Numbered from the stretch's first letter, positions 34,025-44,821 are shown. The stretch is DNA of 64,000 nucleotides from Hufsiella ginkgonis (GCF_009834915.1 NZ_WVHS01000003.1:1-64000), one strand, 5' to 3'. Made by a program: numbers and translations. Notes: generated from the letters alone by a model not told the origin.

Positions 34025-34633
34025 ATGGCAAGATACACAGGCCCAAAATCAAAGATCGCCCGTAAATTCAGGGAACCGATCTTTGGTCCGGACAAAGCAC
34101 TCGAAAGAAAGAACTACCCCCCAGGCATGCACGGAGCTTCAAAGCGTCGTGGAAAACAGTCGGAATACGCTGTTCAGCTGATGGAGAAACAAAAAGTTAA
34201 GTACACTTACGGGGTTTTGGAGAAACAGTTCGAGAACCTTTTCCATAAAGCGTCTTCAAAAGAGGGCATCACCGGTGAGAACCTTCTTAAGTTATTGGAA
34301 GCACGTTTAGATAACGCAGTTTACCGCTTAGGCATTGCCCTTACACGCTCAGGTGCACGTCAGCTGGTAAGCCATAAACACATTACCGTAAACGGTGAAG
34401 TGGTAAATATTCCTTCGTACTCTTTACGTGCCGGCGATGTAGTTGCCGTACGTGAGCGTTCGAAATCCCTGGAGTCTGTAACCAACTCGGTAGCAGGCCG
34501 GAAGATCAACAAGTTCAGCTGGCTGGAATGGGATGCTAGCTCGTTAACAGGTAAATTCCTCAACTATCCGAATCGCGATGAGATCCCGGAGAACATTAAG
34601 GAAAACCTGATCGTCGAGCTTTACTCTAAATAA
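34025..34633 (+). CDS. rpsD: 30S ribosomal protein S4 (uS4), zinc-free type
   Basis: A 202-residue uS4 with the S4 RNA-binding domain '[31 protein letters not shown]' in the middle. The N-terminus lacks the zinc-binding Cys set. It is a primary 16S rRNA binder and an alpha-operon repressor in E. coli. A hairpin follows the stop. Confidence 0.97.
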   Translation: MARYTGPKSKIARKFREPIFGPDKALERKNYPPGMHGASKRRGKQSEYAVQLMEKQKVKYTYGVLEKQFENLFHKASSKEGITGENLLKLLEARLDNAVYRLGIALTRSGARQLVSHKHITVNGEVVNIPSYSLRAGDVVAVRERSKSLESVTNSVAGRKINKFSWLEWDASSLTGKFLNYPNRDEIPENIKENLIVELYSK

Positions 34634-34649
34634 CAGCATAACATATACG

Positions 34650-34680
34650 CTGCCTGGTGGTTACCAGGCAGCTTTATTTC
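34650..34680 (+). terminator. Hairpin between rpsD and rpoA
   Basis: CTGCCTGG (34650-34657) and CCAGGCAG (34664-34671) form a perfect 8-bp stem with a 6-nt loop, followed by CTTTATTTC. It lies inside the operon, so it may be a partial terminator or attenuator that lowers rpoA relative to rpsD. Confidence 0.55.
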
Positions 34681-34701
34681 ATTTAACATTAATTAGATAT
34701 A

Positions 34702-35694
34702 ATGGCAATTTTAGCATTTCAGAAACCTGATAAAGTGATCATGCAAAAATCGACTGATTTTGATGGCACTTTCGAATTTCGTCCGTTGGAACCAGGTTTT
34801 GGGGTTACTATTGGTAATGCTTTAAGACGTATCCTGCTTTCCTCGTTAGAGGGATATGCAATTACGTCCGTTCGCTTTTCCGGAGTGTCGCATGAGTTCT
34901 CCACGATCCAGGGCGTTGTAGAAGACGTTACCGAGATCATTCTTAACTTAAAGCAGGTTCGTTTTAAAAAGACCGGCGATTCAGGAGATACTGAAAAGAT
35001 CTTCGTGATCATCAACGGGCAAGACCAGTTTAAAGCCGGAGATATCACCAAGTTTTCGAATAACTTCACTGTATTAAATCCTGAGCTGGTAGTTTGCAAT
35101 ATGGAAACTTCGGTTACGCTCGAAATCGAGCTTACCGTAAACAAAGGCCGGGGATACGTACAGTCGGAAGAGAATAAAAGCGCTGACGCCGTAGTAGGCG
35201 TGATCGCGATCGATTCTATCTATACGCCGATCAAGAACGTGAAATACACTATCGAGAATTATCGTGTAGAGCAGAAAACCGACTACGAGAAATTGGTGCT
35301 GGATATCACTACCGACGGATCCGTTCACCCGGAAGATGCGCTGAAAGAAGCAGCCAAGATCCTGATCCATCACTTCATGTTATTCTCTGACGAGAACATC
35401 ATGCTGGAAGCACAGGCGAAAGAGGAAACCAAGGAAGTTGACGAAGAGATCCTGCACATGCGCAAGATCCTGAAAACCGAGCTGGTTGATCTTGATCTTT
35501 CTGTACGTGCGTTGAACTGCCTCAAAGCCGCGGATATCCGCAGTCTTGCCGAGCTGGTTTCTTACGACGTAGCGGATATGCTTAAATTCAGAAACTTCGG
35601 TAAAAAATCGTTAACTGAGATCCAGGACCTGGTTAAATCTAAGGGACTGTCTTTCGGAATGAACCTGTCGAAATATAAACTCGACGAAGACTAA
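34702..35694 (+). CDS. rpoA: RNA polymerase subunit alpha
   Basis: A 330-residue alpha subunit. The N-terminal domain (about 1-235) holds '[25 protein letters not shown]', the dimerisation/assembly motif, and the C-terminal domain (about 255-325) holds '[37 protein letters not shown]', which contacts DNA and activators. Standard place and length. Confidence 0.98.
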   Translation: MAILAFQKPDKVIMQKSTDFDGTFEFRPLEPGFGVTIGNALRRILLSSLEGYAITSVRFSGVSHEFSTIQGVVEDVTEIILNLKQVRFKKTGDSGDTEKIFVIINGQDQFKAGDITKFSNNFTVLNPELVVCNMETSVTLEIELTVNKGRGYVQSEENKSADAVVGVIAIDSIYTPIKNVKYTIENYRVEQKTDYEKLVLDITTDGSVHPEDALKEAAKILIHHFMLFSDENIMLEAQAKEETKEVDEEILHMRKILKTELVDLDLSVRALNCLKAADIRSLAELVSYDVADMLKFRNFGKKSLTEIQDLVKSKGLSFGMNLSKYKLDED

Positions 35695-35786
35695 GCAGCT
35701 AGCTGGTCGATAATTAATAAGCGACGTCTGCATAAATCCTCCTGCTAACTGTGCGGGAACGGTATGCAGGTGTAAATAAAAAGAAA

Positions 35787-36335
35787 ATGAGACACGGAAA
35801 AAAAATCAACCATTTAGGTCGTACAGACAGCCACCGGAAAGCGATGCTTTCTAATATGGCGTCATCGCTTATCTTACACAAACGCATCACCACTACGCTG
35901 GCAAAAGCTAAGGCACTGCGCACGTATATAGAGCCACTGATCACCAAATCGAAAAACGATACCACGCATTCACGTCGTACCGTGTTCAGCTACCTGAAAG
36001 ACAAAGAAACTACAGGTTTGCTGTTCCGCGAAATCGCTGAGAAAGTGGCTAACCGCCCGGGTGGTTACACCCGTATCATCAAGCTTGAAAACCGTTTAGG
36101 CGATAACGCCGAGATGGCGATTATAGAGCTGGTTGACTACAACACCGTTTATACCAAAGGCGGAGAAGCTGCGGTAGCGAAGAAATCAACACGTCGCCGT
36201 GGTTCTGGCAGCAAGGGTAAAGCGGTAACTGCTGCTCCGGCTGCAAAAGAAACAGCCGCTTTCACTGAAGAAGCGGCGCCTGCGGATCCCGCAGAAAACG
36301 CGGCTTCTGAAGAGAATGCAGAAAAAGGCGAATAG
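35787..36335 (+). CDS. rplQ: 50S ribosomal protein L17 with Ala/Glu tail (bL17)
   Basis: A 182-residue bL17 whose core (1-120) starts '[21 protein letters not shown]'. The last 50 or so residues form a low-complexity tail: first basic ([14 protein letters not shown]), then Ala/Glu/Pro-rich. The E. coli protein has 127 residues. ATG 35787 is chosen because it starts the family core; an in-frame start at 35751 is not needed. A strong terminator follows. Confidence 0.95.
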   Translation: MRHGKKINHLGRTDSHRKAMLSNMASSLILHKRITTTLAKAKALRTYIEPLITKSKNDTTHSRRTVFSYLKDKETTGLLFREIAEKVANRPGGYTRIIKLENRLGDNAEMAIIELVDYNTVYTKGGEAAVAKKSTRRRGSGSKGKAVTAAPAAKETAAFTEEAAPADPAENAASEENAEKGE

Positions 36336-36349
36336 TTAGTAACGACTAC

Positions 36350-36393
36350 AAACAAAGAGGCTTCCTTCATTAGAGGGAAGCCTCTTTGTTTTT
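36350..36393 (+). terminator. Intrinsic terminator of ribosomal operon
   Basis: ACAAAGAGGCTTCC (36352-36365) pairs perfectly with GGAAGCCTCTTTGT (36376-36389), with a 10-nt loop, followed by a T-run. It lies 14 nt after the rplQ stop and marks the operon end. Confidence 0.9.
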
Positions 36394-36494
36394 ATGGCTA
36401 TCCTTATTTACGGGCTCTTAATTTCCTGCAGGAATATTATCTTTAGTCCACTAAACGGCGTCGGTTGCCGGACTATCCATCATTATTATATTTT

Positions 36495-39392
36495 ATGAAA
36501 AATTTCTTTACTGGAAGAAAGGCTGTTTTAACCTTGCTATTATTGCCGTTTCTGACATTGGCGCTCTATGCTCAGCAAAAGCCTGCAATAACATGGAAGG
36601 ACGTTTCCAGGTGGCGCTCCATTAAAAGTTTCTCCGACCAACTTTCACCTGACGGTAAATGGATGGCCTGGGTGACCGGCCCGACAGAAGGCGATCTCGA
36701 GGTGGTATTGAGGAGCACATCCGATACATTGACCAGGAAGTATCCTTGCGGAGCTGTTATAGCATCGGTATCGTTTTCAGGGGATTCCAGGTACTTCGCC
36801 TTTAAGGTGGCGCCGAAAGATGCCGAGGCAAAGGCCGCAAAGAAGATCAATAAACCCTTGTTTGATAAGCTGGCCATCATTTCGATCGCGGATAACAAAA
36901 AGACGGAGTTCGAAAAAGTAAAGACGTTTGCATTTCCCAAAGAGGCCTCTAACTGGGTTGCTATTCACTTTGCCGGATCCGCCCCGGCAGGCCCGCCCGC
37001 TCCGGATGCGGCTAAGGGGACCGACCTCCTGTTGTACAACGTAGTGAGCAAAAAAAGCTTTAATATCGGGAACGTGAGCGAATATTCCTTTAACAAGAAT
37101 GGAAACCTGCTCGCATACACCATTGATGCGGCGGGGCAGAACGGCAACGGTATTCTGCTTTACGATTTTAAAACCGGCATCGCATCCGCCATTGACAACG
37201 ATAAAGCCACGTATAAGTCTATCCGCTGGACGGACAACGGTGATGCGTTTGCCTTGTTAAAGTCTAATAAGAATGAGAAGTATAAATCCGACGTTTTCTC
37301 AGTGATTGGTGTGAGCAAACTGAACGGCGATCTTTCAGAGAAAACCATTTATTCAGGGATTGAAGACGAGACCTTTCCTAAGGGGATGGGCATCAGTACG
37401 AATAGCCGCCCGTATTGGTCTGATGACCTGGGTACCTTGTTCTTCGGGATAGATAAACTGGAAGCCAGCGACAAGAAGCCAGAAGGCAAAGCCGATTCTG
37501 CCAATAGATCCGCCACGAAAAGACCGGATTCTGCGGGGGTAAAAGCGCAGGGACCTTCCATGGCGGCTGCCGCTAAGAAAGACGATATCGAGAAACCGGA
37601 TATGATCATCTGGAACTGGCAGGATAAACGTTTGCAATCGGCGCAGCAGGTTCAGGAGATAACGGATAAGAATTATAGCTACCTGGGTATGTACCGGCCG
37701 CTGACAAAAAAATACACGCGCCTGGCCGACAGTACCCTGCGAAGCGTAGTGATCGCGCCGAAACAATTATACGCCATCGGTTACGATAATTCGAGCTATG
37801 AATTGATGTCGAATCTCGATGGACAAAGTTATACCGACATCTACCTGATAGACTTAAAAACCGGTAAAAAATCTATCCTGTTCAGCAAATTTTACCAAAC
37901 CGGCGCTGGAGGGATCAGTATGGCGCCAAACGGGAAAGCGGGCAGTTATTATAAAGATGGCACGTTTTATTCCATCAACTTTGCGACGGGCGAAAGCAAA
38001 CCGCTGACCTCGAAAATTAATGCGTCATTCGTTAACGAACTGGACGATCACAACGTTCTGAAGCCAGCTACCCGCAGTTTCGGTTGGACGGCAGATTCGA
38101 AGTATGTGCTCATTAAAGACAATTATGATTTGTGGAAAGTCAGTGCCGATGGAAGCGCCTTCACCGCCCTGACCAATAACTGGAAGGCAAAAAAACAAGA
38201 GGTTCAGGGGCGTTTCAGCGTTTATGAAAATGAAAAGGGCGCCGATCTCACCAGGACTCAATATTTTTCGGTATTCGACCGCGCTACTAAGAAACAGGGA
38301 ATCGGTATTTTGGAACCCGGCAAGAATTCTATCAACGTGTTGTTTATGGGCGACAATAGTTACGATAACCTGACCAGGGCAACTAAAGGAAACACGTTTG
38401 TTTTCTCAAAATCAAACAGCCTGAAATCGCCGGAATTCTATGTTGCCGGCCCGGCCTTAGCTTCGGCAACGCAAATTAGCCAGAACACGCCCGACCAGGA
38501 AAAATACGGTTGGTCATCCGGCGTGAAATTGATCAACTACGTAAGTGCAAACGGCGATTCGCTTCAGGCCGCGTTGTATCTCCCGGCGAACTATGAGCCG
38601 GGAAAAGCTTATCCTACGATCACGTACATTTATGAGCGTTTAACCGATGGCCTGAACGCATATACCATGCCGGCCTTCCCGGGAGGCGGCTTCAACAAAG
38701 CCGTGTACAACAGCAATGGTTACGCTGTACTGATGCCGGATATCACTTACAAATTAAATGATCCGGGAATGTCGGCGGTGGCTTGCGTGGTTCCGGCCGT
38801 GAAAGCGGCGATCGCCACCGGAATTGTGGACGGTAAGAACGTGGCTATTCACGGCCATTCATGGGGTGGGTACCAAACTTCGTTCCTGATCACTCAAACG
38901 AATATCTTTAAAGCTGCAGCGGCAGGCGCTCCATTAACTAACATGATCAGCATGTACAGCCTGATCTACTGGAACAGCGGTGGTACGAACCAGGCGATCT
39001 TTGAGGCAAGCCAGGGTCGTTTAACACCCGGTTATTGGGATAACTGGGATGCATTTGCACGCAATTCGCCGATCTATCACATCAAGAAAGTGAATACGCC
39101 TTTGCTTTTGTTGCACAATGATAAAGACGGGGCGGTCGACTTCACCCAGGGTGTTGAGTACTATAATGGCCTCCGCCGTTTAAACAAACCGGTGGTAATG
39201 ATCACTTATAAAGGCGAGAACCATGGCATCGTGAAGCTTCCCAACCGGAAAGATTACGCTGTTCGTATGCTCGAATATTTTGATTACCAACTGAAAGGCA
39301 AGCCGGCCCCCGATTGGTGGAGTAAAGGAGTGAATAAGCTGGATATGGAGAAATATATCGAAGCCAGGGCGTTTGAAGAAGCGGGGCAGTAA
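36495..39392 (+). CDS. S9-family (prolyl oligopeptidase-like) exported peptidase
   Basis: A 965-residue protein with a signal peptide (about 1-27, ending in LYAQ), a long beta-propeller part, and a C-terminal alpha/beta-hydrolase domain. The nucleophile lies in 'GHSWGGYQT' (GxSxGG), the Asp in 'LLHNDKDGAVD' and the His in 'YKGENHGI'. It probably cleaves peptides in the periplasm or at the surface. The propeller contains an Ala/Lys/Pro-rich insert near 'DKKPEGKADSANRSATK'. ATG 36495 is chosen to give the signal peptide. It converges with the AIM24-like gene. Confidence 0.93.
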   Translation: MKNFFTGRKAVLTLLLLPFLTLALYAQQKPAITWKDVSRWRSIKSFSDQLSPDGKWMAWVTGPTEGDLEVVLRSTSDTLTRKYPCGAVIASVSFSGDSRYFAFKVAPKDAEAKAAKKINKPLFDKLAIISIADNKKTEFEKVKTFAFPKEASNWVAIHFAGSAPAGPPAPDAAKGTDLLLYNVVSKKSFNIGNVSEYSFNKNGNLLAYTIDAAGQNGNGILLYDFKTGIASAIDNDKATYKSIRWTDNGDAFALLKSNKNEKYKSDVFSVIGVSKLNGDLSEKTIYSGIEDETFPKGMGISTNSRPYWSDDLGTLFFGIDKLEASDKKPEGKADSANRSATKRPDSAGVKAQGPSMAAAAKKDDIEKPDMIIWNWQDKRLQSAQQVQEITDKNYSYLGMYRPLTKKYTRLADSTLRSVVIAPKQLYAIGYDNSSYELMSNLDGQSYTDIYLIDLKTGKKSILFSKFYQTGAGGISMAPNGKAGSYYKDGTFYSINFATGESKPLTSKINASFVNELDDHNVLKPATRSFGWTADSKYVLIKDNYDLWKVSADGSAFTALTNNWKAKKQEVQGRFSVYENEKGADLTRTQYFSVFDRATKKQGIGILEPGKNSINVLFMGDNSYDNLTRATKGNTFVFSKSNSLKSPEFYVAGPALASATQISQNTPDQEKYGWSSGVKLINYVSANGDSLQAALYLPANYEPGKAYPTITYIYERLTDGLNAYTMPAFPGGGFNKAVYNSNGYAVLMPDITYKLNDPGMSAVACVVPAVKAAIATGIVDGKNVAIHGHSWGGYQTSFLITQTNIFKAAAAGAPLTNMISMYSLIYWNSGGTNQAIFEASQGRLTPGYWDNWDAFARNSPIYHIKKVNTPLLLLHNDKDGAVDFTQGVEYYNGLRRLNKPVVMITYKGENHGIVKLPNRKDYAVRMLEYFDYQLKGKPAPDWWSKGVNKLDMEKYIEARAFEEAGQ

Positions 39393-39429
39393 GACTTAAG
39401 GTACGAGGTACCCTGGCTTATTCGCATGT

Positions 39430-39466
39430 ACAAACGAGGCTTTCTCAAAAAGAGCGCCTCGTTTGT
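39430..39466. terminator. Hairpin between convergent genes
   Basis: ACAAACGAGGC (39430-39440) and GCCTCGTTTGT (39456-39466) form a perfect 11-bp stem with a 15-nt loop between the stops of the S9 peptidase and the AIM24-like gene. It could serve both strands, though T-runs are weak. Confidence 0.65.
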
Positions 39467-39477
39467 CGTTAAAGCGT

Positions 39478-40269
39478 CTAACGGCCATCGCCATCGAGCA
39501 GGTTGCCCAAACCGCCGAGGATACTGCCTTCTTCCCGGCGCGCACCGGTGCCGAAAGACAAGATCCTGCTGGCGAGCCTGCTGATAGGCAACGTCTGGAT
39601 CCATATTTTCCCTGGACCGCGTAACGTGGCGAAGAACACTCCTTCACCTCCAAATAGTGTGTTCTTTATTCCGCCAACAAATTGAATGTCGTAGCTAACC
39701 CCCTGTGTGAAGGCGACCAGGCAACCCGTATCGATCTTTAACAGTTCGCCTGGCTGAAGCTCTTTTTCGAAAACATGTCCCCCCGCATGGACAAATGCCA
39801 TCCCATCCCCTTCGAGCTTTTCCATGATAAAACCCTCACCGCCAAACAAGCCGGTCCCGAGGCGTCGCTGGAATTCGATGCTTACGCTGACCCCTTTAGC
39901 TGCGCAGAGAAACGCATCTTTCTGGCAGATGATCTTTCCGCCGAGCTGGAGCAGATCGAGCGCGATGATCTTGCCGGGGTAGGGCGACGCGAAGCTCACC
40001 CGTTTTTTGCCGTAGCCCATATTGGTAAAGGCGGTCATAAACAAACTTTCTCCCACCAACAGTCGTTTTCCGGCACTCATCAGCTTACCAAATATGCCGC
40101 CTGTTTGCTGGCTGCCGTCACCGAAAATGGTTTCCATCTGGATACCGTCATCCATCATCATAAATGCGCCTGGCTCAGCTACTACGGTTTCCTGGGGATC
40201 GAGCTCAATGCGGACATACTGCATTTCTTCACCGATAATGCGATAGTCTATTTCGTGGTTATTGATCAT
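39478..40269 (-). CDS. AIM24 / TIGR00266 family protein
   Basis: A 263-residue beta-rich protein of the TIGR00266/AIM24 family. Repeated motifs '[16 protein letters not shown]', '[22 protein letters not shown]' and '[23 protein letters not shown]' are characteristic. The biochemical role is unknown; yeast AIM24 is mitochondrial. No signal peptide is seen. It lies divergent to dnaK, with a 218-nt shared upstream region. Confidence 0.9.
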   Translation of the reverse strand: MINNHEIDYRIIGEEMQYVRIELDPQETVVAEPGAFMMMDDGIQMETIFGDGSQQTGGIFGKLMSAGKRLLVGESLFMTAFTNMGYGKKRVSFASPYPGKIIALDLLQLGGKIICQKDAFLCAAKGVSVSIEFQRRLGTGLFGGEGFIMEKLEGDGMAFVHAGGHVFEKELQPGELLKIDTGCLVAFTQGVSYDIQFVGGIKNTLFGGEGVFFATLRGPGKIWIQTLPISRLASRILSFGTGARREEGSILGGLGNLLDGDGR

Positions 40270-40349
40270 AATGTATAATTATTGCTGCAAATTAGTATCT
40301 CTGAAAGTCGATTACAAATTCGACAGTGGAAATGGCATTTTGTTACTGG

Positions 40350-40443
40350 CTGTCATCCTGTCATTTCTTGTTTCTATTCTCTGACGAAAACTAGGCAATA
40401 ACCTGTCATGACACCTTTAAATGGTATTGGCATAAGGCTTGTT
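40350..40443 (+). promoter_or_regulatory. dnaK upstream region: CTGTCAT repeats and -24/-12-like box
   Basis: CTGTCAT occurs three times (40350, 40358, 40403), the last inside the palindrome GTCATGAC (40405-40412). TTGGCATAAGGCTTGTT (40427-40443) resembles a sigma-54 -24/-12 element with the GG and the downstream TTG correctly spaced, but the -12 GC is GT. dnaK starts 45 nt later. A heat-shock control region is inferred. Confidence 0.45.
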
Positions 40444-40487
40444 ATGCTTGACTAGTAATCGAAAACTCTTAGAAAGGAAATATAAGC

Positions 40488-42407
40488 ATGTCAAAAATCA
40501 TTGGTATCGATTTGGGAACGACGAATTCCTGCGTAGCCGTAATGGAAGGGAATGAACCGGTTGTGATCGCAAACAGCGAAGGAAAAAGAACCACACCGTC
40601 AATCGTCGCGTTCGTCGATAATGGAGAACGCAAAGTTGGGGATCCTGCAAAGCGTCAGGCTATCACGAACCCCAAGAAGACCATTTATTCAATTAAGCGT
40701 TTTATGGGTAACCAGTACGGGGAGGTCTCTAAAGAGATCAGCCGCGTGCCTTACCAGGTAGTAAAAGGAGATAACAATACACCGCGTGTTGATATCGACG
40801 GAAGGAAATATACTCCGCAGGAGATTTCAGCAATGATCCTTCAGAAAATGAAGAAAACTGCTGAAGACTTTTTAGGACAGGAAGTAACGGACGCAGTGAT
40901 CACTGTACCCGCTTATTTTAATGATGCACAGCGCCAGGCAACAAAAGAAGCGGGTGAAATTGCCGGCCTCAATGTGAAACGTATCATTAACGAACCTACT
41001 GCTGCTGCGTTGGCTTACGGCCTTGACAAAGCACATAAGGATATGAAGATCGTAGTGTTTGACTGCGGTGGCGGTACACATGACGTTTCTATCCTGGAAC
41101 TTGGAGATGGTGTATTCGAAGTGAAATCAACCGATGGCGATACGCACCTTGGCGGTGACGATTTCGACCAGGTGATCATCGACTGGCTGTCTGACGAGTT
41201 TAAAAGCGAGAACGGGATGGACCTAGCCAAAGATCCGATGGCGCTTCAGCGTTTAAAAGAAGCGGCTGAAAAAGCGAAGATCGAACTTTCCAGCTCTACC
41301 CAGACTGAGATCAACCTGCCTTACATCACCGCTGATCAAAGCGGACCTAAACACCTTGTGCGTACCTTGTCGCGTTCTAAATTCGAGCAGCTGGCAGATA
41401 GTCTTATTAAACGTACGATCGAACCTTGCAGATCTGCTTTAAAAAATGCCGGCTTAAAAACTTCTGATATCGACGAGATCATCCTCGTAGGTGGTTCTAC
41501 CAGGATCCCTGCTATCCAGGATGCCGTGAAAAGCTTCTTTGGTAAAGAGCCTTCAAAAGGGGTGAATCCTGACGAAGTAGTAGCTATTGGTGCAGCCATC
41601 CAGGGTGGGGTACTTACCGGTGAAGTAAAAGACGTGTTACTGCTCGACGTTACCCCGCTTTCTTTGGGTATTGAAACCATGGGTGGTGTAATGACGAAAC
41701 TGATCGAGTCGAACACGACAATTCCTTCGAAAAAATCTGAGACATTCTCTACCGCTTCTGACAATCAGCCTACCGTGGAGATCCATATCTTACAGGGAGA
41801 AAGGCCAATGGCTAACCAGAACCGTACCATCGGCCGGTTCCACCTTGACGGGCTTCCTCCGGCACCGCGCGGTGTTCCGCAGATCGAGGTGACTTTTGAC
41901 ATCGACGCCAACGGGATTCTCCACGTAGCTGCTAAAGACAAAGCCACAGGCAAAGAGCAGAAGATCAGGATCGAGGCTTCTTCCGGTTTAACCGATGAGG
42001 AAATCAAGAAAATGAAGGATGAAGCGGAAGCCAATGCTGAATCAGATAAAAAGGCGAAAGAGGAGATCGACAAGCTGAATGCGGCGGATGCGCTCGTTTT
42101 TTCGACTGAAAAACAGTTGAAAGAATATGGCGAAAAGATCTCTGCTGACAAGAAATCGGCCATCGAGGATTCATTAAAGAAGCTCAAAGATGCGCATGCT
42201 TCTAAATCATTCGGCGATATCGAGTCTGCTTCGGCGGAATTACAGAATGCCTGGAATGCCGCTTCAGAGGAAATGTATAAAGCTACAGACGGTGGCGCTC
42301 CGCAAGGAGATGCCGGCCAGGATCCGCAAGGCGGTGGCGAACCCGCCGGTAACCCGGACAGCGTTACCGATGTAGACTTCGAAGAAATAAAGGACGATAA
42401 GAAATAG
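40488..42407 (+). CDS. dnaK: Chaperone DnaK (Hsp70)
   Basis: A 639-residue Hsp70. The ATPase domain (about 1-385) begins '[16 protein letters not shown]', includes '[17 protein letters not shown]' and '[21 protein letters not shown]', and is followed by the linker '[12 protein letters not shown]' and the substrate-binding domain. The C-terminal tail is Gly/Pro/Asn-rich and ends '[12 protein letters not shown]', close to the usual EEVD-like end. It folds and disaggregates proteins with DnaJ and GrpE. It is transcribed alone and ends in a terminator. Confidence 0.98.
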   Translation: MSKIIGIDLGTTNSCVAVMEGNEPVVIANSEGKRTTPSIVAFVDNGERKVGDPAKRQAITNPKKTIYSIKRFMGNQYGEVSKEISRVPYQVVKGDNNTPRVDIDGRKYTPQEISAMILQKMKKTAEDFLGQEVTDAVITVPAYFNDAQRQATKEAGEIAGLNVKRIINEPTAAALAYGLDKAHKDMKIVVFDCGGGTHDVSILELGDGVFEVKSTDGDTHLGGDDFDQVIIDWLSDEFKSENGMDLAKDPMALQRLKEAAEKAKIELSSSTQTEINLPYITADQSGPKHLVRTLSRSKFEQLADSLIKRTIEPCRSALKNAGLKTSDIDEIILVGGSTRIPAIQDAVKSFFGKEPSKGVNPDEVVAIGAAIQGGVLTGEVKDVLLLDVTPLSLGIETMGGVMTKLIESNTTIPSKKSETFSTASDNQPTVEIHILQGERPMANQNRTIGRFHLDGLPPAPRGVPQIEVTFDIDANGILHVAAKDKATGKEQKIRIEASSGLTDEEIKKMKDEAEANAESDKKAKEEIDKLNAADALVFSTEKQLKEYGEKISADKKSAIEDSLKKLKDAHASKSFGDIESASAELQNAWNAASEEMYKATDGGAPQGDAGQDPQGGGEPAGNPDSVTDVDFEEIKDDKK

Positions 42408-42425
42408 AACCTGTTATACTTCGAG

Positions 42426-42464
42426 AAAAAGGCCCGGCTGATCAAAACCGGGCCTTTTCTTTTT
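42426..42464 (+). terminator. Intrinsic terminator after dnaK
   Basis: AAAAGGCCCGG (42427-42437) pairs with CCGGGCCTTTT (42448-42458), loop 10 nt, followed by a T-rich tract. It lies 19 nt after the dnaK stop. Confidence 0.92.
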
Positions 42465-42479
42465 AGGCAGGACGGCTCG

Positions 42480-42890
42480 TTACTTGGTAAACGCCGGGTA
42501 TTCCTGGCCGTTATGGCAGGAGATACATGAGATAGCTTCCGAAGCTTCTCCCTTGTCGTTCACGTGATCTTTAAAGAACTGCTCGTTAATGGCTTTTGTC
42601 ATTTTCATCATATCGCGGGAAATCCTTTTGGCAGCTTTACTGTCGCTGGCATAATCGAGATCCTTTGGATTGTCTTTATTGATAGGGGAGTGGCAATAAT
42701 TACATTTTACGCCAAGCGCATCGTTGTAATTGTGCATAATGGTGTCCAGTGCACCTTCGCTGATGTCTTTTGGCAGGATGAGCAGGTTTTTAGGCCGCTC
42801 TTTCTGCTGTTGCTGAGCGGTAGAAGCGACGCCTAGGGCAATAAACACCAGGATGCAAAGCACAGTGGTGATCTTATTCTTTTTTAACAT
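42480..42890 (-). CDS. Exported dihaem c-type cytochrome
   Basis: A 136-residue protein with an N-terminal membrane/signal segment (about 7-26, ending in STAQ) and two CxxCH haem sites, CNYCH (63-67) and CISCH (122-126). The layout, '[11 protein letters not shown]' with an intervening Met-rich helix (residues 94-98), is that of the short photosynthetic-reaction-centre cytochrome-c-subunit-like family in Bacteroidota. It would carry electrons in the periplasm; the partner is unknown. It faces dnaK convergently. Confidence 0.85.
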   Translation of the reverse strand: MLKKNKITTVLCILVFIALGVASTAQQQQKERPKNLLILPKDISEGALDTIMHNYNDALGVKCNYCHSPINKDNPKDLDYASDSKAAKRISRDMMKMTKAINEQFFKDHVNDKGEASEAISCISCHNGQEYPAFTK

Positions 42891-43043
42891 ACGGATAGGT
42901 CGTTATCGGCCGGAAATAATATTACGAAGTAAAAATAAATCCGGTGTCATCAATCAAATAATTTACAATTATAGGCCATCAGTCGCTTCCATTAAAACTT
43001 CTTACTTTTATCCCCGTTACTTAACCAGTTAGGAGCCTCTTTG

Positions 43044-44810
43044 ATGGACCAATTTAATGATTTCCATAATGCGCAGGTCGCGTTATTACCGCGTCATCTG
43101 AGGCAATATATTGTCGACCAGCATTACGAACATTACACGGCCGCCGATCATGCCGTTTGGAGATACGTGATGCGCCAGAATTACAGTTACCTGAAGGATG
43201 TGGCTTATTATCCCTATATTCCCGGTTTAGAAAAAGCGGGCCTTACTATTGAGCGGATCCCCGACCTGCAGGAGATGAACGACGCCCTGGGCAAGATCGG
43301 GTGGGGCGCCGTAACCGTCGATGGATTTATCCCGCCGGCGGCATTTATGGAATACCAGGCTTATCGTGTATTGGTGATCGCTGCCGATATCCGGCAAATG
43401 GAGCACATCGAGTACACGCCTGCACCAGACATCATTCATGAGTCTGCCGGGCATGCCCCCATCATTGCGGAGCCGGATTATAACAAGTACCTGAGCTATT
43501 TCGGTAGCATCGGATCTAAGGCCATGTTTTCTTCGGCAGATTTTGAGCTGTATGAAACGATCCGGGAACTGTCTATCTTAAAAGAGATGCATGATGCCGA
43601 TCCGGAATCCATCCGGAGAGCCGAAGAACGTGTCGCCGCATGCCAGGACGCGACAAGCGAGCCTTCTGAAATGGCGCTGCTAAGCCGTCTCCATTGGTGG
43701 ACCGTGGAATACGGACTGATTGGTACACCCGAAGATCCAAAGATCTATGGAGCCGGTTTGCTTTCGTCGATCGGCGAAAGTGCGTCGTGTATGGACCCCG
43801 GCGTAAAAAAACTATGGTATACACCTGAGGCCGTGAATTACACGTATGACATCACCAAACCGCAGCCCCAGCTTTTTGTAACTCCGGATTTTGAGAACCT
43901 GATCACTGTACTGGAGCGTTTCGCCGAAGGGATGGCCTTCCGAAAAGGTGGCTCTGAAAGTGTACTTAAAGCAATTGAAAGCCGCCGGACAGCCACTGTA
44001 GTTTACAGTTCGGGATTGCAGGTTAGCGGTGTGGTGACCGACTTAAAAACAGATGAGTATGGTGAGCCCGCTTTTATACGTACGACCGGCCCCACTGCAT
44101 TGTCTTACGACGGCAGGGAACTGGCAGGGCATGGAAAGGGTATGCATATTAATGGTTTTTCGTCGGTGGTAGGCAAGTTGAAAGGCAGCGGCAAATTATT
44201 GGAAGACTTCGGCGACGACGACCTCAAATACGCGCTGCTGTCGCCCGGTGAGGATGTTACCCTTGAATTTGAAAATGGATTTACGCTAGCGGCAGAATTT
44301 TCGGGCAGTACCCGGATAGACGGGAAACTGGTGCTGCTCAGTTTTCGTGACTGCCTGGTAACAGATAAAGAAGGGACCGTTTATTTCGATCCGTCATGGG
44401 GCACTTTTGACCTCGCGATAGGGGAGCGGATCGTTTCTGTTTTCAGCGGCGCCGCGGACAAGGATGCATTTGAAGACATCGTGCCATTGTCGAAAACATC
44501 CACCCATCACCCGGTACACGACGAGCACACCAGGGCGTACCATGCGCTTTTTGCCCGGGTGAGGAACTGCCGGGAAGAACAGCGGCGCTATGATGAGTTG
44601 CCGGCGGTCTACCAGGAGTTATCTTTACATTTCCCGGCCGATTGGCTTTGCCGGTTAGAAATTCTCGAATTGCTTGAAAAAGAAAGCCTGATGCCCGATC
44701 TTGCGGACCATATCAGGAACGACCTTGCCGAAAAGCGTGTAAAAATGCCCGGGTATGCGAAACTGATTGCAGACGGGCTTCGGATGATCCCGGCCAGGGC
44801 AAAGTTATAA
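43044..44810 (+). CDS. Aromatic amino acid hydroxylase (phenylalanine 4-monooxygenase-like), extended
   Basis: A 588-residue pterin-dependent hydroxylase. The catalytic domain has the iron ligands His132 and His137 (HESAGH) and Glu222 (WWTVEYGL), with 'GWGAVTVDGFIPP' upstream. It would turn Phe into Tyr with O2 and a tetrahydropterin. The ordinary bacterial enzyme is about 260-300 residues; here about 290 further residues follow, with beta-rich text such as 'LEFENGFTLAAEF' and a helical end. ATG 43044 is used rather than the TTG at 43041. An SDR gene follows after 11 nt. Confidence 0.9.
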   Translation: MDQFNDFHNAQVALLPRHLRQYIVDQHYEHYTAADHAVWRYVMRQNYSYLKDVAYYPYIPGLEKAGLTIERIPDLQEMNDALGKIGWGAVTVDGFIPPAAFMEYQAYRVLVIAADIRQMEHIEYTPAPDIIHESAGHAPIIAEPDYNKYLSYFGSIGSKAMFSSADFELYETIRELSILKEMHDADPESIRRAEERVAACQDATSEPSEMALLSRLHWWTVEYGLIGTPEDPKIYGAGLLSSIGESASCMDPGVKKLWYTPEAVNYTYDITKPQPQLFVTPDFENLITVLERFAEGMAFRKGGSESVLKAIESRRTATVVYSSGLQVSGVVTDLKTDEYGEPAFIRTTGPTALSYDGRELAGHGKGMHINGFSSVVGKLKGSGKLLEDFGDDDLKYALLSPGEDVTLEFENGFTLAAEFSGSTRIDGKLVLLSFRDCLVTDKEGTVYFDPSWGTFDLAIGERIVSVFSGAADKDAFEDIVPLSKTSTHHPVHDEHTRAYHALFARVRNCREEQRRYDELPAVYQELSLHFPADWLCRLEILELLEKESLMPDLADHIRNDLAEKRVKMPGYAKLIADGLRMIPARAKL

Positions 44811-44821
44811 CTACGGATAAG

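Noticed and set aside
41765-42445. Open frame of 226 codons on the minus strand
   Set aside because: It is the complement of dnaK; Ser/Ala/Phe-rich low-complexity text with no domain.
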